Shown here: positions 8,993 through 16,992 of the stretch, piece by piece
Layout: every line of letters begins with the position of its first letter
Position numbering within the stretch: position 1 is the first letter of the stretch
Assembly (NCBI RefSeq): GCF_001613045.1
Contig: NZ_BDBP01000039.1
Coordinates: 22,619 to 86,618 of the forward strand
Source of the DNA: Nocardia lijiangensis NBRC 108240
GTDB taxonomy: Bacteria > Actinomycetota > Actinomycetes > Mycobacteriales > Mycobacteriaceae
Length of the DNA: 64,000 nucleotides
Direction: 5' to 3'
The notes under the pieces: model-generated
Seen by the model: the letters and a program-made list of their open reading frames with translations, nothing else
Database searches by the model: none
Told to the model about the DNA's origin: nothing
Program-made: the position numbers and the translations under genes

Positions 8993-9299
8993 TGTCCTCG
9001 ATTTCGTCTGCCAGGATGAAACCGGACAGACGTTACCGATAGAGCGACTCCACCTACCACCCCCAAAACAGTTGGCACAAGCCACCGTCCGCTGTCGACC
9101 AAGGATGCCGAGCACTCGGTCCGCCGCCCACTCACGCCACCGGACTCAGATGATCTTGTCCACCAGCCGTCCGGCAACTCGACGACCGCGAACCCCGTCG
9201 GCCCAGCTCCTCGCCCTTCTCCCCCGATTCGTGGACGCACAGCTCCCGATGGTGGGAAGCTCGATATGACCGCGGTGTCGAGGCGAGGAAGCGTGACAC
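8993..9299. other. Divergent intergenic region without a gene
   Basis: These 307 bases separate the vWA gene (leftward) and the EF-G2 gene (rightward) and must hold both promoters. Short reading frames cross it, but none has a credible start or composition. Confidence 0.5.
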
Positions 9300-11501
9300 A
9301 TGGTGGACAAATCGAGTGGACCTGCCGGGGGCAACGGCAGAGTAGTGACGGTGGATCGGCCGGAACGCATTCGGAATGTGGTCCTGGTCGGTCACAGCGG
9401 CTCGGGGAAGACGACGCTGGTCGAGGCGATGGCCCTGACGGCGGGCGCGGTGAATCGCGCGGGGCGGGTGGAGGACGGCACGTCGCTGTCGGACTACGAC
9501 GAGATCGAACATCGGCAGCACCGGTCGGTGCAGGTGTCGGTGGTGCCGTTGGCGTGGCAGGAGATGAAGGTCAATCTGGTCGATACGCCGGGATACGCGG
9601 ATTTCGTCGGTGAACTGCGGGCGGGGTTGCGCGCGGCGGACGCGGCGCTGTTCGTCATCTCGGCGGCGGAGGGCGCCGAGGGGGTGAGCGGGGCGACCCG
9701 TGCGCTGTGGGAGGAGTGCGCGGCCGTCGGCATGCCGCGGGCCATCGTCATCACGCACCTGGACACCGCGCGCGCGGACTTCGACGAGATGGTGCAGACG
9801 TGCCGGGAGGTGCTCGGTGGCGGAGCGTCGGAGAACATCCTGCCGCTGCATCTGCCGGTGTACGGGCCGCGTGGCGTGGACGGGCATCGTCCGGTCACGG
9901 GACTGATCGAGTTGCTGCCGCACTGCGTGGTCGACTACGCCTCCGGCGAAGGAGTGCGTGGCGAGCCGTCGGCGGAGCAGGCTGCGGCGCTGGACGAGGC
10001 GCGCAACCGGCTCATCGAGGGCATCATCGCCGAGAGCGAGGACGAGTCCCTGATGGACCGCTACCTCGGCGGCGAGGACATCGAGCAGGGGACGTTGGTC
10101 GCCGACCTGGAGCGCGCGGTGGCGCGCGGCAGTTTCCACCCGGTGCTGTTCGGTGCGCCCGCTCCGGAGGGCGCGCGGCAGGGGTTGGGCACGATGGAGT
10201 TGCTCGACCTGATCACGGGCGGCTTTCCCGCACCGACCGAACACGTCGTCTCTGCGGCGCCCGCGTCCAATGGCGCGGCGCCGACCCCGCTGGCGTGCGA
10301 CCCGAACGGCGCGCTGGCCGCGGAGGTCATTCGCACCGCGTCGGATCCGTACGTGGGCCGGGTGTCGCTGGTGCGCATCTTCTCCGGCACCCTGCACGCC
10401 GACGACACCGTGCACGTCTGCGGGCACGGCTTGGCCGACCGCGGACACCCCGACCACGACGTGGACGAGCGGGTCGGTTCGGTGACGGCGCCGTTCGGCA
10501 AACAGCAGCGCCCGCTGGGCGAGGCCATCGCGGGCGACATCGCGTACGTCACCAAGCTGGGTCACGCCGAGACCGGCGACACCCTGTCCGGCACCGGCAA
10601 GCCACTGGTGATCGAACCGTGGCCGATGCCGGATCCCTTGCTGCCCATCGCGATTCGCGCGCACAGCAAGTCCGACGAGGACAAGCTCTCGCAAGGGCTG
10701 ACCCGGCTGGCTGCGGAGGATCCCGCCCTGCGTCTCGAGAACAACAGCCAGACACACCAATTGGTGCTCTGGTGCCTCGGCGAGGCGCACCGTGATGTCG
10801 CGCTGGAGCGGCTGCGCACCCGGTTCGGGGTGCAGGTGGACACCGTGGATCACAAGGTCGCGTTGCAGGAGACGTTCGCGGGCACGGCGAAAGCGCGCGG
10901 CAGGCACGTGAAGCAGTCGGGCGGGCACGGGCAGTACGCGGTGTGCGAGATCGAGGTGGAACCGCTGCCGGGTGGTTCGGGGATCGAGTTCGTGGACAAG
11001 GTGGTCGGCGGCGTGGTGCCGCGCCAGTTCATTCCCTCGGTGGAGAAGGGAGTGCGTGCGCAGGCGGCGCGCGGCGTCGCGGCGGGGTATCCGCTGGTGG
11101 ACGTGCGGATCACGCTCTTCGACGGAAAGGCGCATTCGGTCGACTCCTCCGATGCCGCGTTCCAGACCGCGGGCGCGCTGGCGCTGCGCGAGGCAGCGGC
11201 CGCCGCGGGCATCGATCTTCTCGAGCCGTACGCCGAGGTCTGGGTCGTCGTCTCCGACGACTACCTGGGGCCGGTGCTGAGCGATCTGTCGAGCCGTCGC
11301 GGACGGGTGCTCGGCACGGAACCGCACGGGACCGGGCGCACCCGAATCCGCTCCGAGGTGCCGGAATTGGAACTCAGCCGCTATGCGATCGACCTGCGTT
11401 CGCTCTCGCACGGGACCGGGGATTTCAGCAGGATGTACGTGCGTCACGAGCCGATGCCGTCGCAGCTCGCCGGGGCGCTCCGCGAAAACGGTAAGGGCTG
11501 A
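9300..11501 (+). CDS. fusA2: Elongation factor G-like protein EF-G2
   Basis: A 733-aa protein starting at ATG 9300, with GCGAGGAAGCG upstream. It has the translational GTPase G domain: P-loop GHSGSGKT (about residues 26-33), DTPGYADF in G3, and ITHLDTARADF where canonical EF-G has N-K-x-D. The Asn-Lys is replaced by Thr-His, a feature of the EF-G2/FusA2 class of actinobacteria rather than of the housekeeping EF-G. Domains II-V follow: GRVSLVRIFSGTLHADD in II, ETFAGTAKARG and KQSGGHGQYAVCEIEVEP in IV, and a domain V end. Full length. The function of EF-G2 is unsettled; it is unlikely to replace EF-G in translocation. Confidence 0.93.
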   Translation: MVDKSSGPAGGNGRVVTVDRPERIRNVVLVGHSGSGKTTLVEAMALTAGAVNRAGRVEDGTSLSDYDEIEHRQHRSVQVSVVPLAWQEMKVNLVDTPGYADFVGELRAGLRAADAALFVISAAEGAEGVSGATRALWEECAAVGMPRAIVITHLDTARADFDEMVQTCREVLGGGASENILPLHLPVYGPRGVDGHRPVTGLIELLPHCVVDYASGEGVRGEPSAEQAAALDEARNRLIEGIIAESEDESLMDRYLGGEDIEQGTLVADLERAVARGSFHPVLFGAPAPEGARQGLGTMELLDLITGGFPAPTEHVVSAAPASNGAAPTPLACDPNGALAAEVIRTASDPYVGRVSLVRIFSGTLHADDTVHVCGHGLADRGHPDHDVDERVGSVTAPFGKQQRPLGEAIAGDIAYVTKLGHAETGDTLSGTGKPLVIEPWPMPDPLLPIAIRAHSKSDEDKLSQGLTRLAAEDPALRLENNSQTHQLVLWCLGEAHRDVALERLRTRFGVQVDTVDHKVALQETFAGTAKARGRHVKQSGGHGQYAVCEIEVEPLPGGSGIEFVDKVVGGVVPRQFIPSVEKGVRAQAARGVAAGYPLVDVRITLFDGKAHSVDSSDAAFQTAGALALREAAAAAGIDLLEPYAEVWVVVSDDYLGPVLSDLSSRRGRVLGTEPHGTGRTRIRSEVPELELSRYAIDLRSLSHGTGDFSRMYVRHEPMPSQLAGALRENGKG

Positions 11502-11614
11502 AAGGGATTCGACGGCCGTAAGTCCGGACCGGCCACACGGCTCGGCGCCAAGCGGATCGGCGCTACGCGGATCGTGGACGCGCTCGCGGCGGTCGGATCG
11601 GCGGTCTCGCAGCG

Positions 11615-11869
11615 GTCGTGGCGGTCGAGTCGACGGTCGCGGCGGTCGGATCGACAGTCGTAGCGGTCGGATCGACAGTCGTAGCAGTCGGATCGACAGT
11701 CGTAGCAGTCGGATCGACAGTCGTAGCAGTCGGATCGACAGTCGTAGCAGTCGGATCGACAGTCGTAGCAGTCGGATCGACGGTCGCGGCGGTCGAGTCG
11801 ACCTCGGCCGCGGCGGTCGAGTCGGCGGTGGCAGCGATCGAGTCGACGGTCGTAGCGATCGAGTCGACG
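11615..11869. repeat. 21-bp tandem repeat array (12 units)
   Basis: Twelve units with period 21 run from 11615, one of them lengthened by 3 bases at 11804. The central five are near-identical copies of GTCGTAGCAGTCGGATCGAC plus one base; the outer ones diverge (for example GTCGTGGCGGTCGAGTCGAC). Because 21 is a multiple of 3, it reads through on both strands: plus gives V-V-A-V-G-S-T, minus gives T-V-D-P-T-A-T. Neither reading has a convincing start or partner domain, so I do not call a gene. The array lies about 115 bases past the EF-G2 stop. Confidence 0.85.
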
Positions 11870-11953
11870 GTCGTAGCGACGGTAGTGCTCGGCGGCGGGC
11901 CCGGCCGCGGTGGCGCCGACACTCACCGCCGACACCCAACGCGGGCCTGCTGA

Positions 11954-12114
11954 ACTACGACGCGTGGCCGGATATCGCGTGCCTGGCCGCTCAACTTTGG
12001 GTGGACCGCCCTCCGCGATTTCGCCGCACTCCACGAGTCCGTCGAGGACGACATCGCGGCAGGGACCATCGCCGCGGAGCGGGCGACGCGCGCCGCGATC
12101 GACAGGCTCGCCGG
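11954..12114 (+). pseudogene. Orphan coding fragment upstream of the EF-G2 copy
   Basis: From 11954 the frame is open and, from 12002, reads TALRDFAALHESVEDDIAAG and on through AAERATRAAIDRLAG in a protein-like, helical, acidic style. It has no start codon and runs directly into the EF-G2 fragment. I do not recognise its source. It looks like a remnant of a gene cut by a rearrangement. Confidence 0.4.
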
Positions 12115-12288
12115 GCAGGGGACGTTGGTCGCCGACCTGGAGCGCGCAGTCGCGCGCGGCAGTTTCCACCCGGTGCTGTTCGGTGCACCCGCGCCCGAGC
12201 GTGCGCGGCAAGGGCTGGGCACGATGAAGTTGCTCGACCTGATCACGGGCGGCTTTCCGCCCCGACCGAACACGTCGTCTCAGCGGCG
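12115..12288 (+). pseudogene. Duplicated fragment of EF-G2
   Basis: These 174 bases match 10085-10259 of the EF-G2 gene with about a dozen substitutions and one missing base near 12258. The translated piece (TLVADLERAVARGSFHPVLF and on) corresponds to EF-G2 residues about 262-320. The single-base deletion shifts the frame after DLITGGFP: the match APTEHVVSAA continues in another frame. The piece has no start and is not expressed as a protein. It is a partial copy of the neighbouring gene, or the remains of a second EF-G2. Confidence 0.8.
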
Positions 12289-12576
12289 CTGTTCGGGATG
12301 CACAGCGCCTGGTCCTCGATCCCGGATCTCGACTATTCCGAGCGGGACAGTCTCCGGTTCCTCGGGCACGGGATGGAACCGGAGGAGGAGTACCTGGACG
12401 GCAACGACATCACGGCGCGACGAGAGCAGGTCGACCGGCTCTTACCAGCAGATCCGGCCTTATGCGCGGCGGCGGTGGACGCGATGCGGGACGGTGGCTA
12501 CCGACGTTCCGCCGTCGTCGCGCTCCGGTTCGAAACCGTCCACCGTCCCGGCGCAAATGATGAGCTCGGCGGCCAC
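12289..12576 (+). pseudogene. Orphan coding fragment downstream of the EF-G2 copy
   Basis: In the shifted frame the reading continues as LFGMHSAWSSIPDLDYSERD, then LGHGMEPEEEYLDGNDI and AVDAMRDGGYRRSAVVALRF, protein-like and unlike EF-G. It continues past the start of the next gene in a different frame before stopping, and has no start of its own. I do not recognise the family. It is probably the 3' part of a gene broken by the EF-G2 fragment. Confidence 0.35.
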
Positions 12577-12582
12577 TATTCT
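12577..12582 (+). promoter_or_regulatory. -10 element TATTCT of a probable leaderless transcript
   Basis: TATTCT ends seven bases before the ATG at 12590, which puts the transcription start at or next to the start codon. No ribosome-binding site is present, in keeping with a leaderless mRNA. Confidence 0.5.
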
Positions 12583-12589
12583 GAAACAC

Positions 12590-13333
12590 ATGGCAGCAGG
12601 CAAGGGCGGGAACCCGTCGAAGGAAGCGAAGGCCGCGGCGAAGGCGGCGCGCAAGCAGGCGTCGAAGGAGCGGCGCCAGCAGCTCTGGCAGGCGTTCCAG
12701 ATGCAGCGCAAGGAAGACAAGCTCCTGCTGCCCCTGATGATCGGCGCGGTGCTCGGCATCACCCTGCTGTTCCTGGTGATCGGACTGATCTTCGATCTGC
12801 AGTGGTTCCTGCTTCCGGTGGGCATCCTGCTCGGCGTGCTGGTCGCGTTCATCGTGTTCGGCCGCCGCGTGCAGAAGAACGTCTACGCCAAGGCCGAAGG
12901 CCAAGCGGGCGCGGCCGCGTGGGTGCTGGACAACCTGCAGGGCAAGTGGCGGGTCAGCAACGGCGTCGCCGCAACCACCCAGCTGGACGCGGTGCACCGC
13001 GTGATCGGCCTGCCCGGTGTGATCTTCGTCGGTGAGGGTTCGCCGCAGCGACTCAAGGCACTGCTCGCCCAGGAGAAGAAGCGCACCGCGCGGCTCATCG
13101 GCGACACCCCGATCTACGACGTCGTCATCGGCAACGAGGAGGGTCAGGTCCCGCTGAAGGAACTCCAGCGCTACCTGACCAAGCTGCCGCGCAACATCGA
13201 CACCAAGCGCATCGACAACATCGAAGGACGGCTTGCCGCCCTCAGCTCGCGCAGCGGGCCCGCGCTGCCGAAGGGGCCGATGCCCGCGGGGGCCAAGATG
13301 CGCGGGGTGCAGCGCACCATTCGCAGGCGCTGA
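12590..13333 (+). CDS. DUF4191 membrane protein (Rv2219-like)
   Basis: A 247-aa protein. It has a very basic N-terminus (about 35 residues of Lys/Ala/Gln), two adjacent membrane segments (PLMIGAVLGITLLFLVIG and WFLLPVGILLGVLVAFIVFG, about residues 48-95), then a cytoplasmic domain of about 150 residues with GKWRVSNGVAATTQLDAVHR and a basic C-terminus. This matches the DUF4191 family found next to glnA1 in mycobacteria. Function unknown. The longer reading frame from 12125 is the EF-G2 debris fused by chance; the start at 12590 fits the family and the -10 element. Confidence 0.9.
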   Translation: MAAGKGGNPSKEAKAAAKAARKQASKERRQQLWQAFQMQRKEDKLLLPLMIGAVLGITLLFLVIGLIFDLQWFLLPVGILLGVLVAFIVFGRRVQKNVYAKAEGQAGAAAWVLDNLQGKWRVSNGVAATTQLDAVHRVIGLPGVIFVGEGSPQRLKALLAQEKKRTARLIGDTPIYDVVIGNEEGQVPLKELQRYLTKLPRNIDTKRIDNIEGRLAALSSRSGPALPKGPMPAGAKMRGVQRTIRRR

Positions 13334-13349
13334 GTTCGGTTTTAGGAGA

Positions 13350-13380
13350 GGCCCGTGTCCCACAGTTTGGGACGCGGGCC
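13350..13380 (+). terminator. Rho-independent-like terminator
   Basis: GGCCCGTGTCCCA pairs with TGGGACGCGGGCC (one G-T pair) around a CAGTT loop, 16 bases after the DUF4191 stop. Confidence 0.75.
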
Positions 13381-13544
13381 TTCGTCATTTCCGAGACCTC
13401 GAGACCATCTCGCCTGATCAGGCGGTCGGCGGCCGAGGATGTCGAAAATCCTTTCCCAGAACGGGAACACCTCGCTCATCTATAACTGTTCAAAGTTTAT
13501 TGAGAGGTTAGAGACCGTTCGCCATCGACTTCGAGGAGAGAGCA

Positions 13545-14411
13545 ATGACCGTCGTGCACCACCGGACCGCCCAGATCCAGGACCTCACCGTCTTCTACCG
13601 CGAGGCGGGCAACCCCGCGAATCCCACCCTCGTCCTGCTCCACGGATTCCCGACCAGCTCGGCCATGTTCCGCAACCTGCTGCGCGACCTCGCGGACGCC
13701 TACCACCTCATCGCGCCGGACCACATCGGCTTCGGCCGGTCGTCCATGCCGCGCGTCGACGAATTCGACTACAGCTTCGACAAACTGACCGAGATCACCG
13801 CCGAACTCCTCGACACCCTCGGCGTCGACCGCTTCGCCCTCTACATCCAGGACTACGGCGCACCGATCGGGTTGCGCATCGCGAGCCGCCACCCCGAGCG
13901 GGTCACCGCGATCATCAGCCAGAGCGGCAACGCCTACATCGAGGGCTTCACGCCGTTCTGGGAGATCCTGTTCGCTCACGCCAAGGACCGCGCCGCCAAC
14001 GAGACCGAGGTACGCAAGCTGCTCGAACTCGACGCCACCGAATGGCAGTATCTGCACGGCGTCCCCGAGGACCGCCGCGACCGCGTCAGCCCCGACACCT
14101 GGACCTTGGACCAGGCCTATCTCGACCGCGCTGGCAACAAGGAGATCCAACTCCAGCTCTTCTGGGACTACCAGTTCAACCTGGACGGCTACCCGACGTT
14201 CCAGAAGTACTTCGCCGAGCACCAGCCGCCGGTGCTGATCACCTGGGGCGAACACGACGAGATCTTCGGCCCCGACGGCGCCCGCGCGTACCTCCGCGAC
14301 CTGCCGAACGCGGAACTGCACCTCCTCGACGCCGGGCATTTCGCCCTGGAAACCCACGGGGACGAGATCGCCGATCTGATCCGCGACTTCCTGCGGCGCA
14401 CGCTTCGATAG
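13545..14411 (+). CDS. Alpha/beta hydrolase with Asp nucleophile (haloalkane dehalogenase/epoxide hydrolase-like)
   Basis: A 288-aa protein at ATG 13545, with GAGGAGAG upstream. The oxyanion-side motif HGFPTSS is at about residue 35. The nucleophile elbow is IQDYGAP (Asp about 105) in place of Gly-x-Ser-x-Gly, which points to a dehalogenase or epoxide-hydrolase type reaction through an alkyl-enzyme ester. A later acid (WGEHDEIFGP) and His (DAGHFALE) complete the triad. The cap region is about 80 residues. No signal peptide. Substrate unknown. Upstream, AACTGTTCAAAGTT (13484-13497) is an imperfect palindrome and could be a regulator site. Confidence 0.85.
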   Translation: MTVVHHRTAQIQDLTVFYREAGNPANPTLVLLHGFPTSSAMFRNLLRDLADAYHLIAPDHIGFGRSSMPRVDEFDYSFDKLTEITAELLDTLGVDRFALYIQDYGAPIGLRIASRHPERVTAIISQSGNAYIEGFTPFWEILFAHAKDRAANETEVRKLLELDATEWQYLHGVPEDRRDRVSPDTWTLDQAYLDRAGNKEIQLQLFWDYQFNLDGYPTFQKYFAEHQPPVLITWGEHDEIFGPDGARAYLRDLPNAELHLLDAGHFALETHGDEIADLIRDFLRRTLR

Positions 14412-14435
14412 TGCTCATCAGCCTGGCTACGGAGA

Positions 14436-14497
14436 ATCGAGCGGAGAGAAAAGGTGGTCGACACGCCGTGGCGAACCACCCTTTCTCTCCGCTCGAT
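14436..14497. repeat. Long hairpin of the GGAGAGAAA family (convergent terminator)
   Basis: A 23-base arm (14436-14458) pairs with 14475-14497 with one mismatch. The arms contain GGAGAGAAAAGGTGG, a core found again in two hairpins at 62893-62992. It lies between the convergent hydrolase and RDD genes and can terminate both. Bases 14498-14679 show no gene. Confidence 0.75.
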
Positions 14498-14681
14498 CAC
14501 TACCGAGACGGGCATTCGCCGAGTGACACCTCGAAACCAGCCGCTCGCTTCCGGGGAGCAGCAGGGCTCGCGGCGCAGCCGGAGGTGGGTGGCGCTACTC
14601 GAAAGCGCTTACCGCGGCGCGCTCAGCAGCGCGCCCGTGTCGGCGCCCAACCTGCGCGCAACGTTCGAATGGCGGCCGTCA

Positions 14682-15134
14682 CTAGCGCGACTTGACCAGC
14701 GCGGTCCCGGTCGCCCGATCGTGCATACCGCGTCCATCCCCATCGGTGAACAACGCGGGCACCACGAACACCAACAGCACCTGCCGTGCCAGCGCCCGCA
14801 CGAACCCGACCGGCGCGGCCGCATCGATCCGGATGACCCGCAACCGCAGGAAGTACTGCCCCGGCGTGAAGCCGAACAACGAGACCGCGGCCACGCCGAT
14901 GACGAACCAGATGAGCAGCGGAAGGTTCGCGTTCACACCGCGCACGATCAGAGCGGAAACGCCGACCGCGATCATCCAGTCGACGAACAGGGCCGCGATC
15001 CGGCGGCCCATCCCGGCCAGCGAACCGGCGCCCTCGCGGGGCAGGCCGAGGTGTTCGCCGGGAAACTCGGGCGTAGCCGGGTCCCCGGGGTCCGCCGAAG
15101 GTCCGGAAAGCCAGGATCCGGTGATACGCGCCAT
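14682..15134 (-). CDS. RDD-family membrane protein
   Basis: A 150-aa protein. It has an N-terminal cytoplasmic stretch of about 40 residues, then the RDD pattern: R-R-I-A-A-L-F-V-D-W in the first membrane helix, a second helix (LPLLIWFVIGVAAVSLFGFT), GQYFLRLRVIRID, and a third helix near VLLVFVVPALF. RDD proteins are small polytopic membrane proteins, some linked to ion or proton antiport; the substrate here is unknown. A homologue sits just upstream of glnA1 in mycobacteria as well, on the opposite strand from glnA1, as here. Confidence 0.85.
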   Translation of the reverse strand: MARITGSWLSGPSADPGDPATPEFPGEHLGLPREGAGSLAGMGRRIAALFVDWMIAVGVSALIVRGVNANLPLLIWFVIGVAAVSLFGFTPGQYFLRLRVIRIDAAAPVGFVRALARQVLLVFVVPALFTDGDGRGMHDRATGTALVKSR

Positions 15135-15272
15135 GGCCTCCAGAATAGGCGGCTACCCTCTTCCGCCAGGCACCGCATAAGGGGAGTTCAGCGTCACGCG
15201 GCGCGCGGCGGATGGCAGGATTACCATGCTGGGCGAGACCGGGTGGCCATCGCCACTCGGCAAGCCGCACGT

Positions 15273-15310
15273 GTAACACTGGCGAAACACAGCCTTGACT
15301 GTAGGGAAAC
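15273..15310 (+). promoter_or_regulatory. Double GlnR-binding site upstream of glnA1
   Basis: Four half-sites follow the actinobacterial GlnR pattern gTnAC-n6-GaAAC with six-base spacers: GTAAC (15273-15277), GAAAC (15284-15288), TTGAC (15295-15299), GAAAC (15306-15310). The 22-bp phasing of the two boxes places two GlnR dimers on one DNA face, about 77 bases before the glnA1 start. It predicts activation of glnA1 under nitrogen limitation. Confidence 0.85.
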
Positions 15311-15386
15311 ACCGCATCCATAGCGTCTGGTCGCGACGAACCCATGCAATCGACACTGGCTGGGAACCGATCCGTAAGGAGAACAA

Positions 15387-16823
15387 GTGACGTTCAGCAC
15401 GGCCGATGAGGTCATCCAGTACATCAAGGAAGAGGACATCGAGTACGTCGATATCCGCTTCAGCGATCTTCCCGGTGTGCAGCAGCACTTCTCGATCCCG
15501 GCCAAGGCCTTCACGGCCGACCTCGCCGAAGAGGGTCTAGCGTTCGACGGTTCGTCCGTTCGCGGCTTCCAGTCGATCGACGAGTCGGACATGCTCCTGC
15601 TCCCCGACTACAGCACCGCGCGTATCGACCCGTTCCGCGCCGCCAGGACGCTGAACCTGAACTTCTTCGTCCACGACCCGTTCACCCGCGAGGCCTACTC
15701 CCGTGACCCGCGCAACATCGCGCGCAAGGCGGAGGAGTACCTGCGGTCGACCGGCATCGCCGACACCGCGTACTTCGGTCCCGAGGCCGAGTTCTACGTC
15801 TTCGACTCGATCCGTTACGAGTCGAACATGAACGGCGCCTTCTACGAGATCGAGTCGATCTCGGGCTCCTGGAACACCGGCGCGGAGTTCAACCCGGACG
15901 GCACCCTGAACCGCGGCTACAAGGTCCGCAACAAGGGTGGTTACTTCCCCGTCGCGCCGTACGACCACTACGTCGACCTGCGCGACAAGATCTCGACCAA
16001 CCTGCAGAACGCGGGCTTCGAGCTCGAGCGCGGCCACCACGAGGTCGGCACCGCGGGCCAGGCGGAGATCAACTACCGCTTCAACACCCTGCTGCACGCT
16101 GCCGACGACCTGCAGCTGTTCAAGTACATCGTGAAGAACACCGCGTGGCAGGAAGGCAAGACCGTCACGTTCATGCCGAAGCCGCTCTTCGGTGACAACG
16201 GCTCGGGCATGCACGTGCACCAGTCGCTGTGGAAGGACGGCAAGCCGCTGTTCCACGACGAGGCCGGCTACGGCGGTCTGTCGGACATGGCGCGCCACTA
16301 CATCGGCGGCATCCTGCACCACGCGCCGTCGCTGCTGGCGTTCACCAACCCGACCGTGAACTCCTACCACCGTCTGGTTCCGGGCTACGAGGCCCCGATC
16401 AACCTGGTGTACTCGCAGCGCAATCGCTCCGCCGCGGTCCGCATCCCGGTCACCGGCAACAACCCGAAGGCCAAGCGCATCGAGTTCCGCGCGCCGGACT
16501 CCTCGGGCAACCCGTACCTGGCCTTCGCCGCCATGCTGATGGCCGGCCTGGACGGCATCAAGAAGAAGATCGAGCCGATGGCCCCGGTCGACAAGGACCT
16601 CTACGAGCTCCCGCCGGAGGAGGCCAAGAACATCCCGCAGGCCCCCACCAGCCTGGCGTCGGTCATCGACCGCCTCGAGCAGGACCACGACTACCTCACC
16701 GAGGGCAACGTCTTCACCCCGGACCTGATCGAGACCTGGATCGACATCAAGCGCACCCAGGAGATCGCCCCGGTGAACCTGCGTCCGCACCCGTACGAGT
16801 TCGAGCTCTACTTCGACGTGTAA
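15387..16823 (+). CDS. glnA: Glutamine synthetase type I (GlnA1)
   Basis: A 478-aa protein starting at GTG 15387, with AAGGAG at 15377-15382. It catalyses ATP-dependent formation of glutamine from glutamate and ammonia as a cytoplasmic dodecamer. Visible marks are the N-terminal beta-grasp (YVDIRFSDLPGVQQHF, AFDGSSVRGF), catalytic GPEAEFYVFD, the ATP-site NYRFNTLLHAADDLQLFKY and KPLFGDNGSGMHVHQS segments, the glutamate-site NRSAAVRIPV loop, and the adenylylation site LYELPPEE with Tyr406. Length and Tyr406 position equal those of mycobacterial GlnA1. It should be regulated by the GlnR boxes upstream and, after translation, by GlnE encoded at 27976-30987. Confidence 0.98.
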   Translation: MTFSTADEVIQYIKEEDIEYVDIRFSDLPGVQQHFSIPAKAFTADLAEEGLAFDGSSVRGFQSIDESDMLLLPDYSTARIDPFRAARTLNLNFFVHDPFTREAYSRDPRNIARKAEEYLRSTGIADTAYFGPEAEFYVFDSIRYESNMNGAFYEIESISGSWNTGAEFNPDGTLNRGYKVRNKGGYFPVAPYDHYVDLRDKISTNLQNAGFELERGHHEVGTAGQAEINYRFNTLLHAADDLQLFKYIVKNTAWQEGKTVTFMPKPLFGDNGSGMHVHQSLWKDGKPLFHDEAGYGGLSDMARHYIGGILHHAPSLLAFTNPTVNSYHRLVPGYEAPINLVYSQRNRSAAVRIPVTGNNPKAKRIEFRAPDSSGNPYLAFAAMLMAGLDGIKKKIEPMAPVDKDLYELPPEEAKNIPQAPTSLASVIDRLEQDHDYLTEGNVFTPDLIETWIDIKRTQEIAPVNLRPHPYEFELYFDV

Positions 16824-16846
16824 GTCGTCGTACGGCAAGACGTTTC

Positions 16847-16878
16847 GAGCCCTTCCGCACTTCGGTGCGGGAGGGCTC
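16847..16878 (+). terminator. Terminator of glnA1
   Basis: GAGCCCTTCCGCAC pairs with GTGCGGGAGGGCTC (one mismatch) around a TTCG tetraloop, followed by CGTCCCGTTTT. Confidence 0.8.
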
Positions 16879-16992
16879 GTCCCGTTTTCGACGGAGAATC
16901 AATTCAGGTCCACCGGCTGTGGTCGCACTACTTGTCGGTCGATCTCGACGGCCGCCCGGACCTACGCTGACCTCGCGGGGTTGACCTCGCGA

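Noticed and set aside
11615..11869. CRISPR array
   Set aside because: The 21-bp units are joined head to tail with no unique spacers.
9132..11939. 935-aa reading frame antisense to EF-G2
   Set aside because: It is the shadow frame of the EF-G2 gene, full of Arg/His-rich, low-complexity sequence, with the 21-bp array as its N-terminus. The EF-G2 frame has all family motifs.
13484..13497. AACTGTTCAAAGTT as an operator
   Set aside because: Only 10 of 14 positions are symmetric and there is no neighbouring regulator, so it was mentioned but not listed.
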